Positions 1 to 8,985 of a stretch of DNA of 32,997 nt are shown here, one piece after another (the stretch's first letter is position 1; every line of letters starts with the position of its first letter). The notes beneath the pieces were generated by a model, which had not been told where the DNA came from, did no database searches, and saw only the letters and a list, made by a program, of their open reading frames with translations. The stretch spans positions 1 through 32,997 of the forward strand of contig CAKRYM010000001.1 in NCBI GenBank assembly GCA_934427095.1. The letters are read 5' to 3'. Position numbers and translations under genes: made by a program. Source of the stretch: an uncultured Bacillota bacterium (GTDB lineage: Bacteria; Bacillota; Dehalobacteriia; UBA4068).

Positions 1-1
1 G

Positions 2-769
2 ATCTCGGAAATGGGGATCCGCTACTCGGCTCTCCCAGGTCATACACTGGAATTGGCCGATGCGCTCAACGAACAGCTTTCCTCCAAGTGGCGTGATCTG
101 CGAGGCATGGAAATTGTGTCCTTCGGCGTTTCCAGCGTCAAGGCCAATGAGGAAGATGAGCAAATGATCAAGGAACTGCAGCGCAATGCAGCCTTCATGG
201 ATCCTACTCGGGCGGCGGCTCATCTGGTGGGTGCACAGGCCAGCGCCATGCAGGCGGCCGCCAGCAACCCCAACGCCGGTCCCGCCATGGCTTTTATGGG
301 CATGGGAATGGCCGGACAGATGGGTGGTATGAACGCGCAGAACCTTTATCAGATGGGCGGGCAGCAGGCCCAGCCTGCCTCTGCTCCTGCACCAGCCACC
401 CCTAGCGGTTGGGTCTGTTCTTGTGGACAGAGCGACATCACCGGCAACTTTTGTCCTAACTGTGGCAACAAAAAACCAGAGCCAAAGCCTGCCGCTGACA
501 GCTGGAAATGTCCGCAATGTGGTGCCACAGTCACCGGAAAGTTCTGCCCCGAGTGTGGTAAGCCAAAGCCTGAAATAGACGGCTGGACCTGCTCCTGTGG
601 GGCGGTAAACAAGGGGAAATTCTGCGCTGAGTGTGGAGCGAAAAAGCCCGCCGGTGTCCCTCAGTATAAATGCGATAAGTGTGGTTGGGAACCGGCCGAC
701 CCCACTCATCCGCCCAAGTTCTGTCCGGAGTGCGGCGATCCTTTTGATGACGGTGATCTGCAGGGATGA
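2..769 (+). CDS. SPFH-domain protein with four zinc ribbons (YdjI-like), 5' end outside the window
   Basis: The reading frame is open to the left edge, so this is the C-terminal part of a longer protein; the ATG at 11 is internal. The first ~75 residues look like the end of a SPFH/band-7 domain of the YdjI type (the 'virion core protein' annotation family). A Met/Gly/Ala-rich linker follows, then four zinc-ribbon-like units between about residue 133 and the C-terminus. Two units open with CSCG and two with CPQCG or CDKCG; each closes with an FCPxCG or FCAECG knuckle. In Bacillus subtilis YdjI is a SPFH scaffold that brings YdjG/YdjH and PspA to the membrane; that role here is inferred. The stop overlaps the next start (ATGA), so the two genes are translationally coupled. 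Confidence 0.82.
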   Translation: MSEMGIRYSALPGHTLELADALNEQLSSKWRDLRGMEIVSFGVSSVKANEEDEQMIKELQRNAAFMDPTRAAAHLVGAQASAMQAAASNPNAGPAMAFMGMGMAGQMGGMNAQNLYQMGGQQAQPASAPAPATPSGWVCSCGQSDITGNFCPNCGNKKPEPKPAADSWKCPQCGATVTGKFCPECGKPKPEIDGWTCSCGAVNKGKFCAECGAKKPAGVPQYKCDKCGWEPADPTHPPKFCPECGDPFDDGDLQG

Positions 770-1761
770 AGCAGGGCCGAAAAGTCGCAGTATTCTGTAC
801 CGTGGCACTGGCCTTGGCTCTGATTTTTGTGGGATACATTGATATGAGAAATCAAGGAGGTGATCTAGCGAAACTTTACGGAGGCGATGCACCGATGCAG
901 CAAGACCCTGCCGTACCCCCCGGCACATTGAGCGGCGTCACATACAGCCACACCAGCGGCATGGTTGCCAGAGCGGATTTTGCCATCACGCTTTCGCCGG
1001 AGGCCATTCTGGAAACCAGCTATTATTCGGCGCTTGATCCGGAGACGGCAGAGGACGAGGACTGGTATCACCCGTCCACCAAAGAGAATGTCCCCATCAC
1101 CGCGGCTCAGTGGTCGGATGTGGAGCAGATCATTCTGGAGCTCTACCCGCTGATGGAGCCCATCCCGGAAAACCGGCGTGAGGTGAAGCTGCCACCGGGG
1201 ATCGAAGTCATGGATGGCGGGGACTCCACCAGCCTGATGCTGACCTGGAGCACAGAGGACGGTACGCAAAGCATCCGCTATTACATGCCGAACGACCGCC
1301 GGATCCGCACACTGATCGCTCTGCTAGAGGAGTTGGCCGACCCCATTGGGCGGGAAATCCCCCGCTATGCCCCGCCGGAGCTGATGGGCTTTTATATCGG
1401 GCAGTCCGGGGCTCTCTTCTCCAAAGACTATTCTTTTCAATTCGATCGGGAGCTGTCCGACGTGCATGGGGAAGATGCTCCATATGTCCTCTACGCCAGA
1501 TTTACCCCGCCTGACCGGAATCGGGAGATCTGGGGGCAATGGACGGTGCCGGACACTATGTGGGACGACTTCGCTGCGTTTGCCCGGGAGATCGGCCTGG
1601 AGGATCAGCCGGACGGCAGATCGGAAAAACTAAACTGCACACTCTACTATTCTGACGGCAGTCAGCAGGGAAAGAAATTGGACAAAAAGATGGCGGATCA
1701 GATCCGAGACTATCTGATGCAGCTGGCTCTGCAGATGCCGGATGAACAAGCACAACGTTAA
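766..1761 (+). CDS. Membrane-anchored protein of unknown function
   Basis: 331 residues. A short basic N-terminus is followed by one hydrophobic segment (about residues 7-25) that can act as a signal anchor, placing a ~300-residue acidic domain outside the membrane. That domain is rich in Asp, Glu, Pro and Trp and has no motif I recognise. The start ATG overlaps the stop of the SPFH gene by 4 bp, which fixes the start and argues for co-translation. Position in the cluster suggests an envelope role; no enzymatic function can be assigned. It could equally be a lineage-specific accessory partner of the SPFH/TPM system. Confidence 0.72.
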   Translation: MKQGRKVAVFCTVALALALIFVGYIDMRNQGGDLAKLYGGDAPMQQDPAVPPGTLSGVTYSHTSGMVARADFAITLSPEAILETSYYSALDPETAEDEDWYHPSTKENVPITAAQWSDVEQIILELYPLMEPIPENRREVKLPPGIEVMDGGDSTSLMLTWSTEDGTQSIRYYMPNDRRIRTLIALLEELADPIGREIPRYAPPELMGFYIGQSGALFSKDYSFQFDRELSDVHGEDAPYVLYARFTPPDRNREIWGQWTVPDTMWDDFAAFAREIGLEDQPDGRSEKLNCTLYYSDGSQQGKKLDKKMADQIRDYLMQLALQMPDEQAQR

Positions 1762-1798
1762 AATCCATTGATCAAAACATAAAACAGGAGGTATGACA

Positions 1799-2206
1799 AT
1801 GAAAGGTCAAAAAGCTATGAAAATAACGTCTATTCTCATGATCATCGGTGGTATTATCGCCGCTATTGCAGGTGTTATCGCTATTCTCGGCGTCAGCGCC
1901 TTGGCAGCGATGGGAGGCAGCATGGAGGGTATTGGTTTGTTCTATGCAAGTTCCATTATTGTAACTGTAGCTTCTGTTATTCAGTTTATTGCGGGGATTA
2001 AGGGTGTTGGCGCGAGCAAAGATCCTCAGAAGGCTGCTTCCTGCATAAAGTGGGGCATTGTCATTGCAATTTTAAGCATTGTTTCTATGGTTATTGGTAT
2101 TGTTGCTGGAGGGGAATTCAGCATTACCAGTTTGGTCCTCAATTTGTTATTGCCGGGATTGTATATCTATGGCGCAATGCAGATGAAGAATGCCGCCAAC
2201 ATTTAA
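1799..2206 (+). CDS. Small four-helix integral membrane protein
   Basis: 135 residues, almost entirely hydrophobic, with four predicted membrane segments (roughly residues 8-33, 42-65, 80-103 and 108-130) separated by short loops. An AGGAGG ribosome binding site at 1786-1791 lies 7 nt before the ATG at 1799 but only 1 nt before the ATG at 1793, so 1799 is preferred. No named domain recognised. It sits 37 nt after the preceding gene and 25 nt before the DUF4428 gene, so it is probably in the same transcript. Its Ile/Gly/Ala-rich helices resemble many small DUF membrane proteins, so similarity alone would not give a function. Confidence 0.75.
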   Translation: MKGQKAMKITSILMIIGGIIAAIAGVIAILGVSALAAMGGSMEGIGLFYASSIIVTVASVIQFIAGIKGVGASKDPQKAASCIKWGIVIAILSIVSMVIGIVAGGEFSITSLVLNLLLPGLYIYGAMQMKNAANI

Positions 2207-2231
2207 TCAGATCTAGAAAGGAACAGGGGCT

Positions 2232-3080
2232 ATGGGACTCTTTGGAAAGTTATTTGATAAAAAGGAGTGTTCTATCTGCGGCGGTGAGATCGGACTGCTT
2301 GGCAACCGTAAGCTGGAGGATGGTAATCTGTGCAAAAGCTGCGCCGCTAAGCTTTCTCCCTGGTTCAGTGATCGCCGCCAGAGCACGGTGTCAGAGATCC
2401 AACAGCAGCTGTCCTATCGGGAGGCAAATCAGACGAAAGTCTCGTCATTTCACATTACCCGGACCCTGGGTGAGCGCACCAGGGTGCTGCTGGACGAGGA
2501 CGCAGGCCTGTTTATGGTCACTTCTGCCAAAAATCTGGAGGAGACCAATCCTGATGTGTTGTCCTTCTCCGATGTGACCGGATGTAAGTTGACTATTAAT
2601 GAGAGCAAAACGGAAATTCAATACAGAGATGAGGAAGGCGATCGGCAGAGTTTTAATCCCAAACGGTATGCTTATGCCTATGACTTCTACATTGTGATCA
2701 ATGTCAATCACCCCTATTTTAACGAGATCCGTTTTAAGCTCAACAACGATTCAGTGGACAATAATGCAGAAACATTGCTGGACGGACCGAACAGCATGGG
2801 TTCGTTGCGTGGCAGTTTTCGGCCTAAAATTGGCGCTATGGGAGGTAGTTCTCTTACTTCCAACGCAGAGGAAGTGCGTGCCAGTGTGGAATACCAGCAA
2901 TATGAGGCAATGGGACTGGAGATTCGCGATGCACTGCTTCAGGTTCGGCAGCAGGCACGGGATGAGGCGGCTGTAGCCGCAGCCCCTAAGACAGCGGTGA
3001 CCTGTCCTTACTGCGGAGCAACCACCACACCAGATGCCAGTGGTTGCTGCGAATTCTGCGGCGGAGCTATCAACGGATAA
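2232..3080 (+). CDS. DUF4428-type protein with zinc ribbons at both ends
   Basis: 282 residues. The N-terminus carries a CxxC...CxxC zinc-binding unit (C13, C16, C34, C37) in the context typical of the DUF4428 family. The middle (about 65-190) is a beta-rich region with motifs such as TGCKLTINESKTEIQYRDE that looks like a PH-like/DUF4429-type fold; this is inference. The C-terminus has a second ribbon (C258, C261, C273, C276). No signal peptide or membrane segment, so it is probably cytoplasmic and may dock on the membrane-bound partners encoded nearby. An AAAGGA-type site precedes the ATG. Together with the SPFH and YdjG-like proteins this makes three zinc-ribbon proteins in one cluster. Confidence 0.78.
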   Translation: MGLFGKLFDKKECSICGGEIGLLGNRKLEDGNLCKSCAAKLSPWFSDRRQSTVSEIQQQLSYREANQTKVSSFHITRTLGERTRVLLDEDAGLFMVTSAKNLEETNPDVLSFSDVTGCKLTINESKTEIQYRDEEGDRQSFNPKRYAYAYDFYIVINVNHPYFNEIRFKLNNDSVDNNAETLLDGPNSMGSLRGSFRPKIGAMGGSSLTSNAEEVRASVEYQQYEAMGLEIRDALLQVRQQARDEAAVAAAPKTAVTCPYCGATTTPDASGCCEFCGGAING

Positions 3081-3145
3081 AACCTATAAGCAATGTATCG
3101 CGAAAAAATGCAAGCAGAGAAAAATGAAAATGAAGGGAGTACACC

Positions 3146-3829
3146 ATGAAAAAGTATGAAATTTTAGGAGGCAATCTACCTGTCGTTGTATGTGAATTAT
3201 CTGCAGGCGAATCCATGATCACAGAGAGTGGCAGTATGAGCTGGATGAGCCCGAACATGAAAATGGAGACCATTTCCGGCGGTGGCATGAAGAAGATGTT
3301 TGGCCGGATGCTGTCAGGAGATTCTATTTTCCAAAATAGGTTTACTGCAGAAGGCGGGGACGGAATGATTGCTTTTGCCTCAAGCTTTCCAGGCGCAATC
3401 AAAGCACTGAATATCAGCACTGGTCATTCCATGATCGTGCAGAAAAGCGCTTTTCTTGCTTCTGAAGCAGGAGTGGAGTTGTCCATGCATTTCCAGAAAA
3501 AACTGGGCTCGGGACTCTTTGGTGGCGAAGGCTTCATTATGCAGAAGCTGAGCGGAAACGGCACTGCGTTTGTTGAAATCGATGGCCATGCGGTGGAGTG
3601 TGATCTGAGCGCCGGACAGGAGATGATAGTCAGCACAGGATATTTGGCGGCAATGGAAGAGAGCTGCACCATGGATGTTGTCGCAGTCAAGGGCGTAAAA
3701 AACATGCTGATCGGCGGAGAGGGTATTTTTAATACCGTTGTCAGAGGCCCGGGCAAGGTGATCTTGCAGACGATGCCCATCAGCAAGGTGGCTGAATTAC
3801 TGATGCCATTTTTTAGCAATAAAAAATAA
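3146..3829 (+). CDS. AIM24 / TIGR00266 family protein
   Basis: 227 residues, the usual full length of the TIGR00266/AIM24 family, a beta-rich (tryptophan-RNA-binding-attenuator-like) fold that assembles into ring-like oligomers. Family features visible here are the N-terminal GNLPVVVCELSAGESMITESGSM stretch (residues 9-31), the central IAFASSFPGAIKAL and IVQKSAFLAS segments, and the C-terminal EGIFNTVVRGPGKVILQTMP block. No membrane segment. Its biochemical role is not established in bacteria; homologues often sit beside SPFH, TerD-like and zinc-ribbon genes, as here. An AAGGGAG site precedes the ATG. Confidence 0.9.
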   Translation: MKKYEILGGNLPVVVCELSAGESMITESGSMSWMSPNMKMETISGGGMKKMFGRMLSGDSIFQNRFTAEGGDGMIAFASSFPGAIKALNISTGHSMIVQKSAFLASEAGVELSMHFQKKLGSGLFGGEGFIMQKLSGNGTAFVEIDGHAVECDLSAGQEMIVSTGYLAAMEESCTMDVVAVKGVKNMLIGGEGIFNTVVRGPGKVILQTMPISKVAELLMPFFSNKK

Positions 3830-3862
3830 ATAAATCAGAGATAGAAAGAAAGGAGAGCGGCA

Positions 3863-5317
3863 ATGAAAAACAAGTTAAAGATATCGTGCTTGCTTCTCGC
3901 GATACTGATGTTGTTTAGCCTCACGGCCTGCGGCGGCGATAATTCACTCCCTGAAGGAGACGGAGGAAATTCATCCAGTCAGGAAATGGTGTCTCCCAAG
4001 ACGATTAATACCAACCTGTGGGATCTGACCTATGATGAGGACGATGGCTGGGTCTATGAAGAGGATGATTTTTATGATGATGAAACATTCTCCAAGATCA
4101 TCCTGACGATCCCCAATGAAGCAGGCGATTCGTACATCATCAATGCGGAGATCCGTGTTTCCATTGAGGATCCATATTCCTTCCGCAACTATCTCACCAG
4201 CTACGGTTTTGACGAGTATGAGTACGCAGTCAATCAGGCCTATGATTTTACCCCCGTGGGCGGTATCGACTGCCTCGAACAGGAAGGAAACTATTGGGGG
4301 TCTCCGTGCCTGCGCTACTTTAATCGTGTAGAAGGAGCTGGCGCCACTGTGTTCCTTGAGATCATCGGTGAATACGAGGACGAGCGCGTTGATAAGCTGC
4401 TGTCCGGACTGACGATCCATCTGGAGGATACGGGGAATGAGGATGGCCCCTGGTCTTGGGAAGGAGAGCCCTTTTCCACCGAATCGCACAGCGCCATGGT
4501 GGGAACCTACACACTGGATAGCCAGTGGATCCCCATCACGGATTGCATTATAACAAAGGAAACATTCAATCATGCAGCTGCTGCTATTGGAAATCAGGTA
4601 TTTCTTCTGGTAGATGGTGCGTTGAAACGCTATGATTACGACGGTTCATCCCTGACTTTTGCAGAGGATATTGCACTGGATAGTGAATATGAAAACATTT
4701 CCGCTGACACGACAGGATCCCTCTGGCTTGGGAATTTCATGGAGCCGCTGATCAGCTGGAAGGATGGCGCAAAGACAGCATCCTATGATGGGCCTGATTA
4801 TGTGGCCATGCACCCGTCCGGGACTTGGGGAATCAGTTGGTTCTCCAGCGCGGAGTGCGAGAAGATTACCCTCTCTGGCGGTACGATAGCAACAGAGCCC
4901 ATCGTTTTCAAAGAGGTTGATTTGGTCAGCCATCTGATGGTCGATGAGAACCACATCTATGTCTGCGGATCTGCTGTAGATGAAAGCGGTCATAAGGTGT
5001 TTGTCTACGACACGGCAGGCAACTTGCAGCTGACGCTGGCAGATTCCGATGGAAGCGGTTTGGGTAGCGTCACCTTTGTTACAGAAACAGCAAACGGCTA
5101 TCTCGCCTTAGATGGAAATATGCGTGAGGTAGTGCTCTGGGCAAAGGATGGCACTTATATTGGCAAAGCGGATGACAGTGATCTGTTCGGCACAAGTTAC
5201 CCGTGGTTCTGCGGCGGGACGAAGCTTTCCGATGGCAGTATCCTAGTCATTATGACAGAGACCAGAGCGGATAAATCCGCGCAGGAGCTGGTTGCTTTCA
5301 AGCTCAGTGGATTTTAA
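3863..5317 (+). CDS. Lipoprotein with a possible beta-propeller C-terminal half
   Basis: 484 residues. A clear lipoprotein signal ends in the lipobox LTAC (C23), so the mature protein should be anchored to the outer face of the membrane. Residues about 24-50 are a Gly/Ser/Asn linker. Residues about 50-190 are very acidic. Residues about 215-484 contain repeated short beta motifs (for example GNQVFLLVDGALKRYDYDG, VDENHIYVCGSAV, ETANGYLALDG, KLSDGSILVIM) spaced like blades of a propeller. The fold is inferred by eye only. An AAAGGAG site precedes the ATG. Thirteen nt separate it from the next lipoprotein gene, whose leader peptide is closely similar. Confidence 0.8.
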   Translation: MKNKLKISCLLLAILMLFSLTACGGDNSLPEGDGGNSSSQEMVSPKTINTNLWDLTYDEDDGWVYEEDDFYDDETFSKIILTIPNEAGDSYIINAEIRVSIEDPYSFRNYLTSYGFDEYEYAVNQAYDFTPVGGIDCLEQEGNYWGSPCLRYFNRVEGAGATVFLEIIGEYEDERVDKLLSGLTIHLEDTGNEDGPWSWEGEPFSTESHSAMVGTYTLDSQWIPITDCIITKETFNHAAAAIGNQVFLLVDGALKRYDYDGSSLTFAEDIALDSEYENISADTTGSLWLGNFMEPLISWKDGAKTASYDGPDYVAMHPSGTWGISWFSSAECEKITLSGGTIATEPIVFKEVDLVSHLMVDENHIYVCGSAVDESGHKVFVYDTAGNLQLTLADSDGSGLGSVTFVTETANGYLALDGNMREVVLWAKDGTYIGKADDSDLFGTSYPWFCGGTKLSDGSILVIMTETRADKSAQELVAFKLSGF

Positions 5318-5329
5318 GGAGGGGAAAAC

Positions 5330-6400
5330 ATGAAAAACACAAAGTTCCTTTTCCTGTTCCTTGCGTTGCTGATGCTGGTCAGCCTCACGGCCTGCGGCAA
5401 AGATAATTCGGAAAATACGGAAACAGGTCCTGTTGTATTGGAAGTCGGAGACTTTGAGCTGATCTACAAGGGCGCAAGTATGATGAAGGATTATGATGGA
5501 AACGACGCCCTCGTTTTGACGCTGGACTTCATCAACAATAGTAAGGAAACCACCAACTATTTTTGGTCCATTTACGAAACAGCTGTGCAGAACAACACGG
5601 AGCTGGAGATGGCCATAGTTTATCTCAACGTGGACACCATGGATACCGTGGACAACAGCCAGCATAATGACGTGGCTCCCGGCGACACACTTGAGATTCA
5701 AACTGCCTTTGAGCTGAATGATACTACCGGCGAGGTAGAGGTGACTTTCGAGGAGATGATCGGCAACAAAAACGACTCCATCACCATTGATCTCTCCACC
5801 CTCAGCCAGGAATCCGCAGAAAGCGGTACAGAGACGCTTACCGGCGGCAAGACCGCGGGCTCCAACGGGGAGGCCGATGTATTCAACGGCGATCAGCTGC
5901 GCGACTGGTGGAACGGCGAATGGTACGGCTGGTGGGTGATGACCGGTTGCTGGGGCGATTATGAAGACATGGAAGGCCAGTGGTGGGACATCTGCGGTAC
6001 CATTGACATTGGCGAGGACGGTATGGGTACCGTCACCCTCTGGGATGTGGACTACATGAAGTCGGAGCCCATGGTATCGGCCTCGGTCAGCCTGAATGAA
6101 GCCGGAACCAGCGAATACGGTACCATGATGTCCGAGGGTGGATGGTTCATGAGTATTCCCCTGGAACATTCGGACTGGATCGTTGACCCGGGGCTTTTGG
6201 ATTATCCTAACATGATCCACATCGATGGCAACTATGAAAACGGCGAGGATGAATTCTTCTATGATATCTACCTGCGTCCCTGGGGAACCTACTGGGATGA
6301 TGTGACTGAGGAAGATTTACCCTACTATTATTCCGACTGGTATCTGCCTTTGATCGAAGCAGGCGAGTCTATGCCGGATAGCATCGGAGTAGGCCTGTAG
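5330..6400 (+). CDS. Lipoprotein with a DUF5067-like N-terminal domain
   Basis: 356 residues. The lipobox LTAC (C22) predicts a membrane-anchored extracellular protein. Mature residues about 35-155 (from VLEVGDFELIYKG to SITIDL) look like the immunoglobulin-like domain of the DUF5067/telomeric-repeat-like lipoprotein group of Firmicutes. After a Gly/Thr linker the second half (about 180-356) is extremely rich in Trp, Asp, Glu and Tyr and looks like a compact beta-barrel of unknown kind. An AAGGAGGGG site precedes the ATG. No transmembrane segment apart from the signal. Substrate or ligand cannot be read from the sequence. Confidence 0.8.
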   Translation: MKNTKFLFLFLALLMLVSLTACGKDNSENTETGPVVLEVGDFELIYKGASMMKDYDGNDALVLTLDFINNSKETTNYFWSIYETAVQNNTELEMAIVYLNVDTMDTVDNSQHNDVAPGDTLEIQTAFELNDTTGEVEVTFEEMIGNKNDSITIDLSTLSQESAESGTETLTGGKTAGSNGEADVFNGDQLRDWWNGEWYGWWVMTGCWGDYEDMEGQWWDICGTIDIGEDGMGTVTLWDVDYMKSEPMVSASVSLNEAGTSEYGTMMSEGGWFMSIPLEHSDWIVDPGLLDYPNMIHIDGNYENGEDEFFYDIYLRPWGTYWDDVTEEDLPYYYSDWYLPLIEAGESMPDSIGVGL

Positions 6401-6501
6401 AACTGAAGTGTCTAACAACCAATGCGTCTGTGACCGGTGCGGCAATATGAAAAACCTGAGCGTGCTTTATGTCGCAGGAGGTATACGCATATAAATGGGG
6501 G

Positions 6502-6531
6502 TTGCTCCCGCTCCATCGGGGGCGGGAGCAA
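6502..6531 (+). other. GC-rich stem-loop between lipoprotein genes
   Basis: Perfect 10-bp arms (TTGCTCCCGC at 6502-6511 and its complement at 6522-6531) enclose a 10-nt loop in the 180-bp gap between two lipoprotein genes. No T-run follows, so it is a weak or incomplete terminator or an mRNA-stabilising hairpin rather than a classic terminator. The rest of the gap (6401-6580) holds no credible gene. Confidence 0.55.
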
Positions 6532-6580
6532 TCTAAATTTGCGCAATGGTATGGAACGGTAGAGTTTGAAAGGAGCGGTT

Positions 6581-7756
6581 ATGAGAAGGATATCCAAACG
6601 AGTGATCGCATTTTTTCTGGCACTGGTTCTGATGCTGTTTCTCTGTGCCTGTGCGCAAAAGCCGCCATTGGGAACGGAAGTAGACGAGCCGAAAGTAAGT
6701 GCAGGCAAAGAAACGTTACCCAATATGATTGACAAGATGGATGTGCAGACCGAATTTTCCGAGGAAGCAGAACAATCTCTTGATTGGCTGCGCGACAGAA
6801 TGGATTTCCCGAAGACGATGTTCGGCGCAGCGTATTTGGGCTATACCGGAGAAACTTCTGTTGGAGATTGGCTTGCGGAAGCAGATCAGGCGATGCTGCA
6901 GCAATACCCCTTTATTTCAGAAATCGACGCGGATCACATCATCGGCAGCGAGGGACATCTGTACTGTATCGTGCCGGTCGATGAAAATGCGACAGTTGCC
7001 ATCAACCGTGTGCAATGGAATGAGAACACATATACCTATGAGGTTGCTGAAGTCCTCTATCGGTCGGAGAGTGGTGAACCGATACTGCTCTTTGCAAATC
7101 TCGACGGCGTTGCATACGAGGCCGACACGCAGCTCTGGATTACTGACAACGCAGGGAATACCTGCGAATGGTATCCATCGCTGGATGCCATGAGCTGTCT
7201 TGCGCCGTGTGTATCGGAAGCTGGAGAATACCTTTCGTTTGACTTTACGGAATACGGATGGCTGGACGCTCCTTCCGAGCTTACACAGTGGCTGAGTGAC
7301 GGCTATAGCGGAGTATATGCCTCCGGACTTGGCGGCTGCTGGACGACACAGGCAACGGCATGGGATACGGACCGTACTGCCAATTACTACCTGTGGTTCT
7401 TTCCTGAGGATGAAGCGGGCGGAAGTGTCGATGTGTATTGGGAGTACGAGGGCACTGATCTTTCTGAAGTGATGTGGGAAGAGGTGTGGAGCGGCTCCTG
7501 GACGATCACATCCGTCATGGATGGGCCAAGCTATGTGACCATTAGTCTGTCCCTTGTGGGCGGTAAAAACTATGGCATTGTAGACGGCCCATACTATATC
7601 TCTGAGACATATCCGCTTCTGATCAGTCCTAGCGGTGAGGAGATGGTGATTGGCGCGGGGGCTAACGGCATCAGTCTGCCGTTTATGCCGAAGTACGAAT
7701 CGCAGATGTGTATACTGACACTGGACAGCTGGCTCACGGAAAGCCCATTAGGCTGA
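6581..7756 (+). CDS. Lipoprotein of unknown function, third in the cluster
   Basis: 391 residues from the ATG at 6581, which is preceded by AAAGGAG; an in-frame TTG at 6566 lies upstream of that site and is unlikely. Basic residues then a hydrophobic stretch end in LCAC, so lipidation is expected at C24, although Cys at the -2 position is unusual. The mature part is acidic and Trp/Tyr-rich. A stretch near residues 240-275 (GVYASGLGGCWTTQATAWD) recalls the Trp-rich second half of the preceding lipoprotein, so the two may share a domain. No catalytic motif seen. Confidence 0.76.
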   Translation: MRRISKRVIAFFLALVLMLFLCACAQKPPLGTEVDEPKVSAGKETLPNMIDKMDVQTEFSEEAEQSLDWLRDRMDFPKTMFGAAYLGYTGETSVGDWLAEADQAMLQQYPFISEIDADHIIGSEGHLYCIVPVDENATVAINRVQWNENTYTYEVAEVLYRSESGEPILLFANLDGVAYEADTQLWITDNAGNTCEWYPSLDAMSCLAPCVSEAGEYLSFDFTEYGWLDAPSELTQWLSDGYSGVYASGLGGCWTTQATAWDTDRTANYYLWFFPEDEAGGSVDVYWEYEGTDLSEVMWEEVWSGSWTITSVMDGPSYVTISLSLVGGKNYGIVDGPYYISETYPLLISPSGEEMVIGAGANGISLPFMPKYESQMCILTLDSWLTESPLG

Positions 7757-7835
7757 TTTTCTGCAGATTCCAAGGGGGACATGGTCTGCTTTGGTATGGA
7801 GCGTTGTAGCACCGGCATGGAAAGGAGGCATTTAG

Positions 7836-8969
7836 ATGCCATCACAGGTAACAAATTATCAGTGCCCAGCCTGTACGGGGCCACTCCATTTTGCGGGAGA
7901 ATCCGGAAAACTGGAGTGCGAGTACTGCGGCACCAGTTACGATGTAGCGGAGATCGAGGCGCTTTATGCAGAGAAAGAGGAAAAGGCGGCGGCAGCTCAG
8001 CAGGCGGCAGAGGAAATGAACACGGAACGGACCACATCTTCCGATGATGGAGGTACGTGGGACACCTCAGGCTTCTGTGCGGACTGGGGCGCAGAGGGCG
8101 AGGCCATGCGGGCCTATAGCTGCCCAAGCTGCGGCGCAGAGCTCATCTGTGATGAAAGCACGGCGGCAACATCCTGCCCCTACTGCGGGAATCCTACGGT
8201 GGTACCGGGACAGTTTTCCGGGCAACTGAAACCGGATTTCGTCATTCCCTTTAAGCTGAGTAAGGAAGACGCCGTAAAGGCTCTCAAGAACCACTACAAA
8301 GGAAAATTTTTCTTACCAAAAAGTTATATTGGCGAAAATCATGTTCAGGAAATCCAGGGGATCTATGTTCCCTTCTGGATGTTCGATGGCGAGGCAGAGG
8401 GTGATGCTTATTATGAAGCTACACACTCTCATACTTACCGTTCCGGTGACTATGAGATCACGGAAACGAAACATTACGACGTTTACCGGGCAGGATATGT
8501 CACGTTTGAGAAGGTGCCTGTGGATGCCTCTAGTAAGATGCCGGATAATCACATGGATTCTATTGAACCTTATGACTATAATCAACTAAAACCTTTTTCC
8601 ACGGCGTATCTCCCCGGTTTTCTTGCCGATAAATTCGATGTGACAGTGGAGGAATGCCGGCAGAGAGCGGATCAGCGCTGCGAGGGAACCTTATCCTCGG
8701 CGCTGCGCAGCTCTATAGGACATTATGATACCTGTACGCTTAGAGGGGAAAGCATCAGCCTGAAAAGGGGAAAAGTACATTACGCACTGATGCCCGTCTG
8801 GATGCTGAACACCAAGTGGAAGGGTAAGGATTTCTTGTTTGCCATGAATGGACAGACTGGAAAGCTGGTAGGTAATCTGCCGGTCAGCTGGGGAAAGTTC
8901 TGGGGATTGTTTGCTGCCATAGCCGTCCCCCTGTCGATACTTAGCTCGGCACTAATTATTGTGCTGTGA
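7836..8969 (+). CDS. Double zinc-ribbon protein with C-terminal membrane anchor (YdjG-like)
   Basis: 377 residues. Ribbon 1 uses C10, C13, C28 and C31; ribbon 2 uses C96, C99, C114 and C117, separated by a charged, Ala-rich helix that may be a coiled coil (about 36-65). The large central region (about 125-345) has the conserved motifs PFKLSKEDAVKAL, IYVPFWMFDG and a late YALMPVWML typical of proteins often misnamed 'PriA-like zinc ribbon'. The last ~23 residues are a transmembrane helix. This matches Bacillus subtilis YdjG, which works with YdjH in PspA-dependent membrane protection. An AAAGGAGG site precedes the ATG, and the TPM-domain gene follows 16 nt later, as expected for a YdjG/YdjH pair. 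Confidence 0.83.
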   Translation: MPSQVTNYQCPACTGPLHFAGESGKLECEYCGTSYDVAEIEALYAEKEEKAAAAQQAAEEMNTERTTSSDDGGTWDTSGFCADWGAEGEAMRAYSCPSCGAELICDESTAATSCPYCGNPTVVPGQFSGQLKPDFVIPFKLSKEDAVKALKNHYKGKFFLPKSYIGENHVQEIQGIYVPFWMFDGEAEGDAYYEATHSHTYRSGDYEITETKHYDVYRAGYVTFEKVPVDASSKMPDNHMDSIEPYDYNQLKPFSTAYLPGFLADKFDVTVEECRQRADQRCEGTLSSALRSSIGHYDTCTLRGESISLKRGKVHYALMPVWMLNTKWKGKDFLFAMNGQTGKLVGNLPVSWGKFWGLFAAIAVPLSILSSALIIVL

Positions 8970-8985
8970 GAAGGGGGTATCAGAT

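Noticed and set aside
3971..4573. 200-codon open frame on the - strand
   Set aside because: Antisense of the first lipoprotein gene; that gene has a lipobox and a strong ribosome site, and the antisense frame has neither.
5243..6220. 325-codon open frame on the - strand
   Set aside because: It lies fully over two well-supported lipoprotein genes, has no recognisable domain, no suitable ribosome site, and a composition typical of the antisense frame of acidic proteins.
6401..6580. Small ORFs in the gap between lipoproteins
   Set aside because: The only ATG with an AGGAGG nearby is too far from it and gives 13 residues derived from the GC-rich hairpin.
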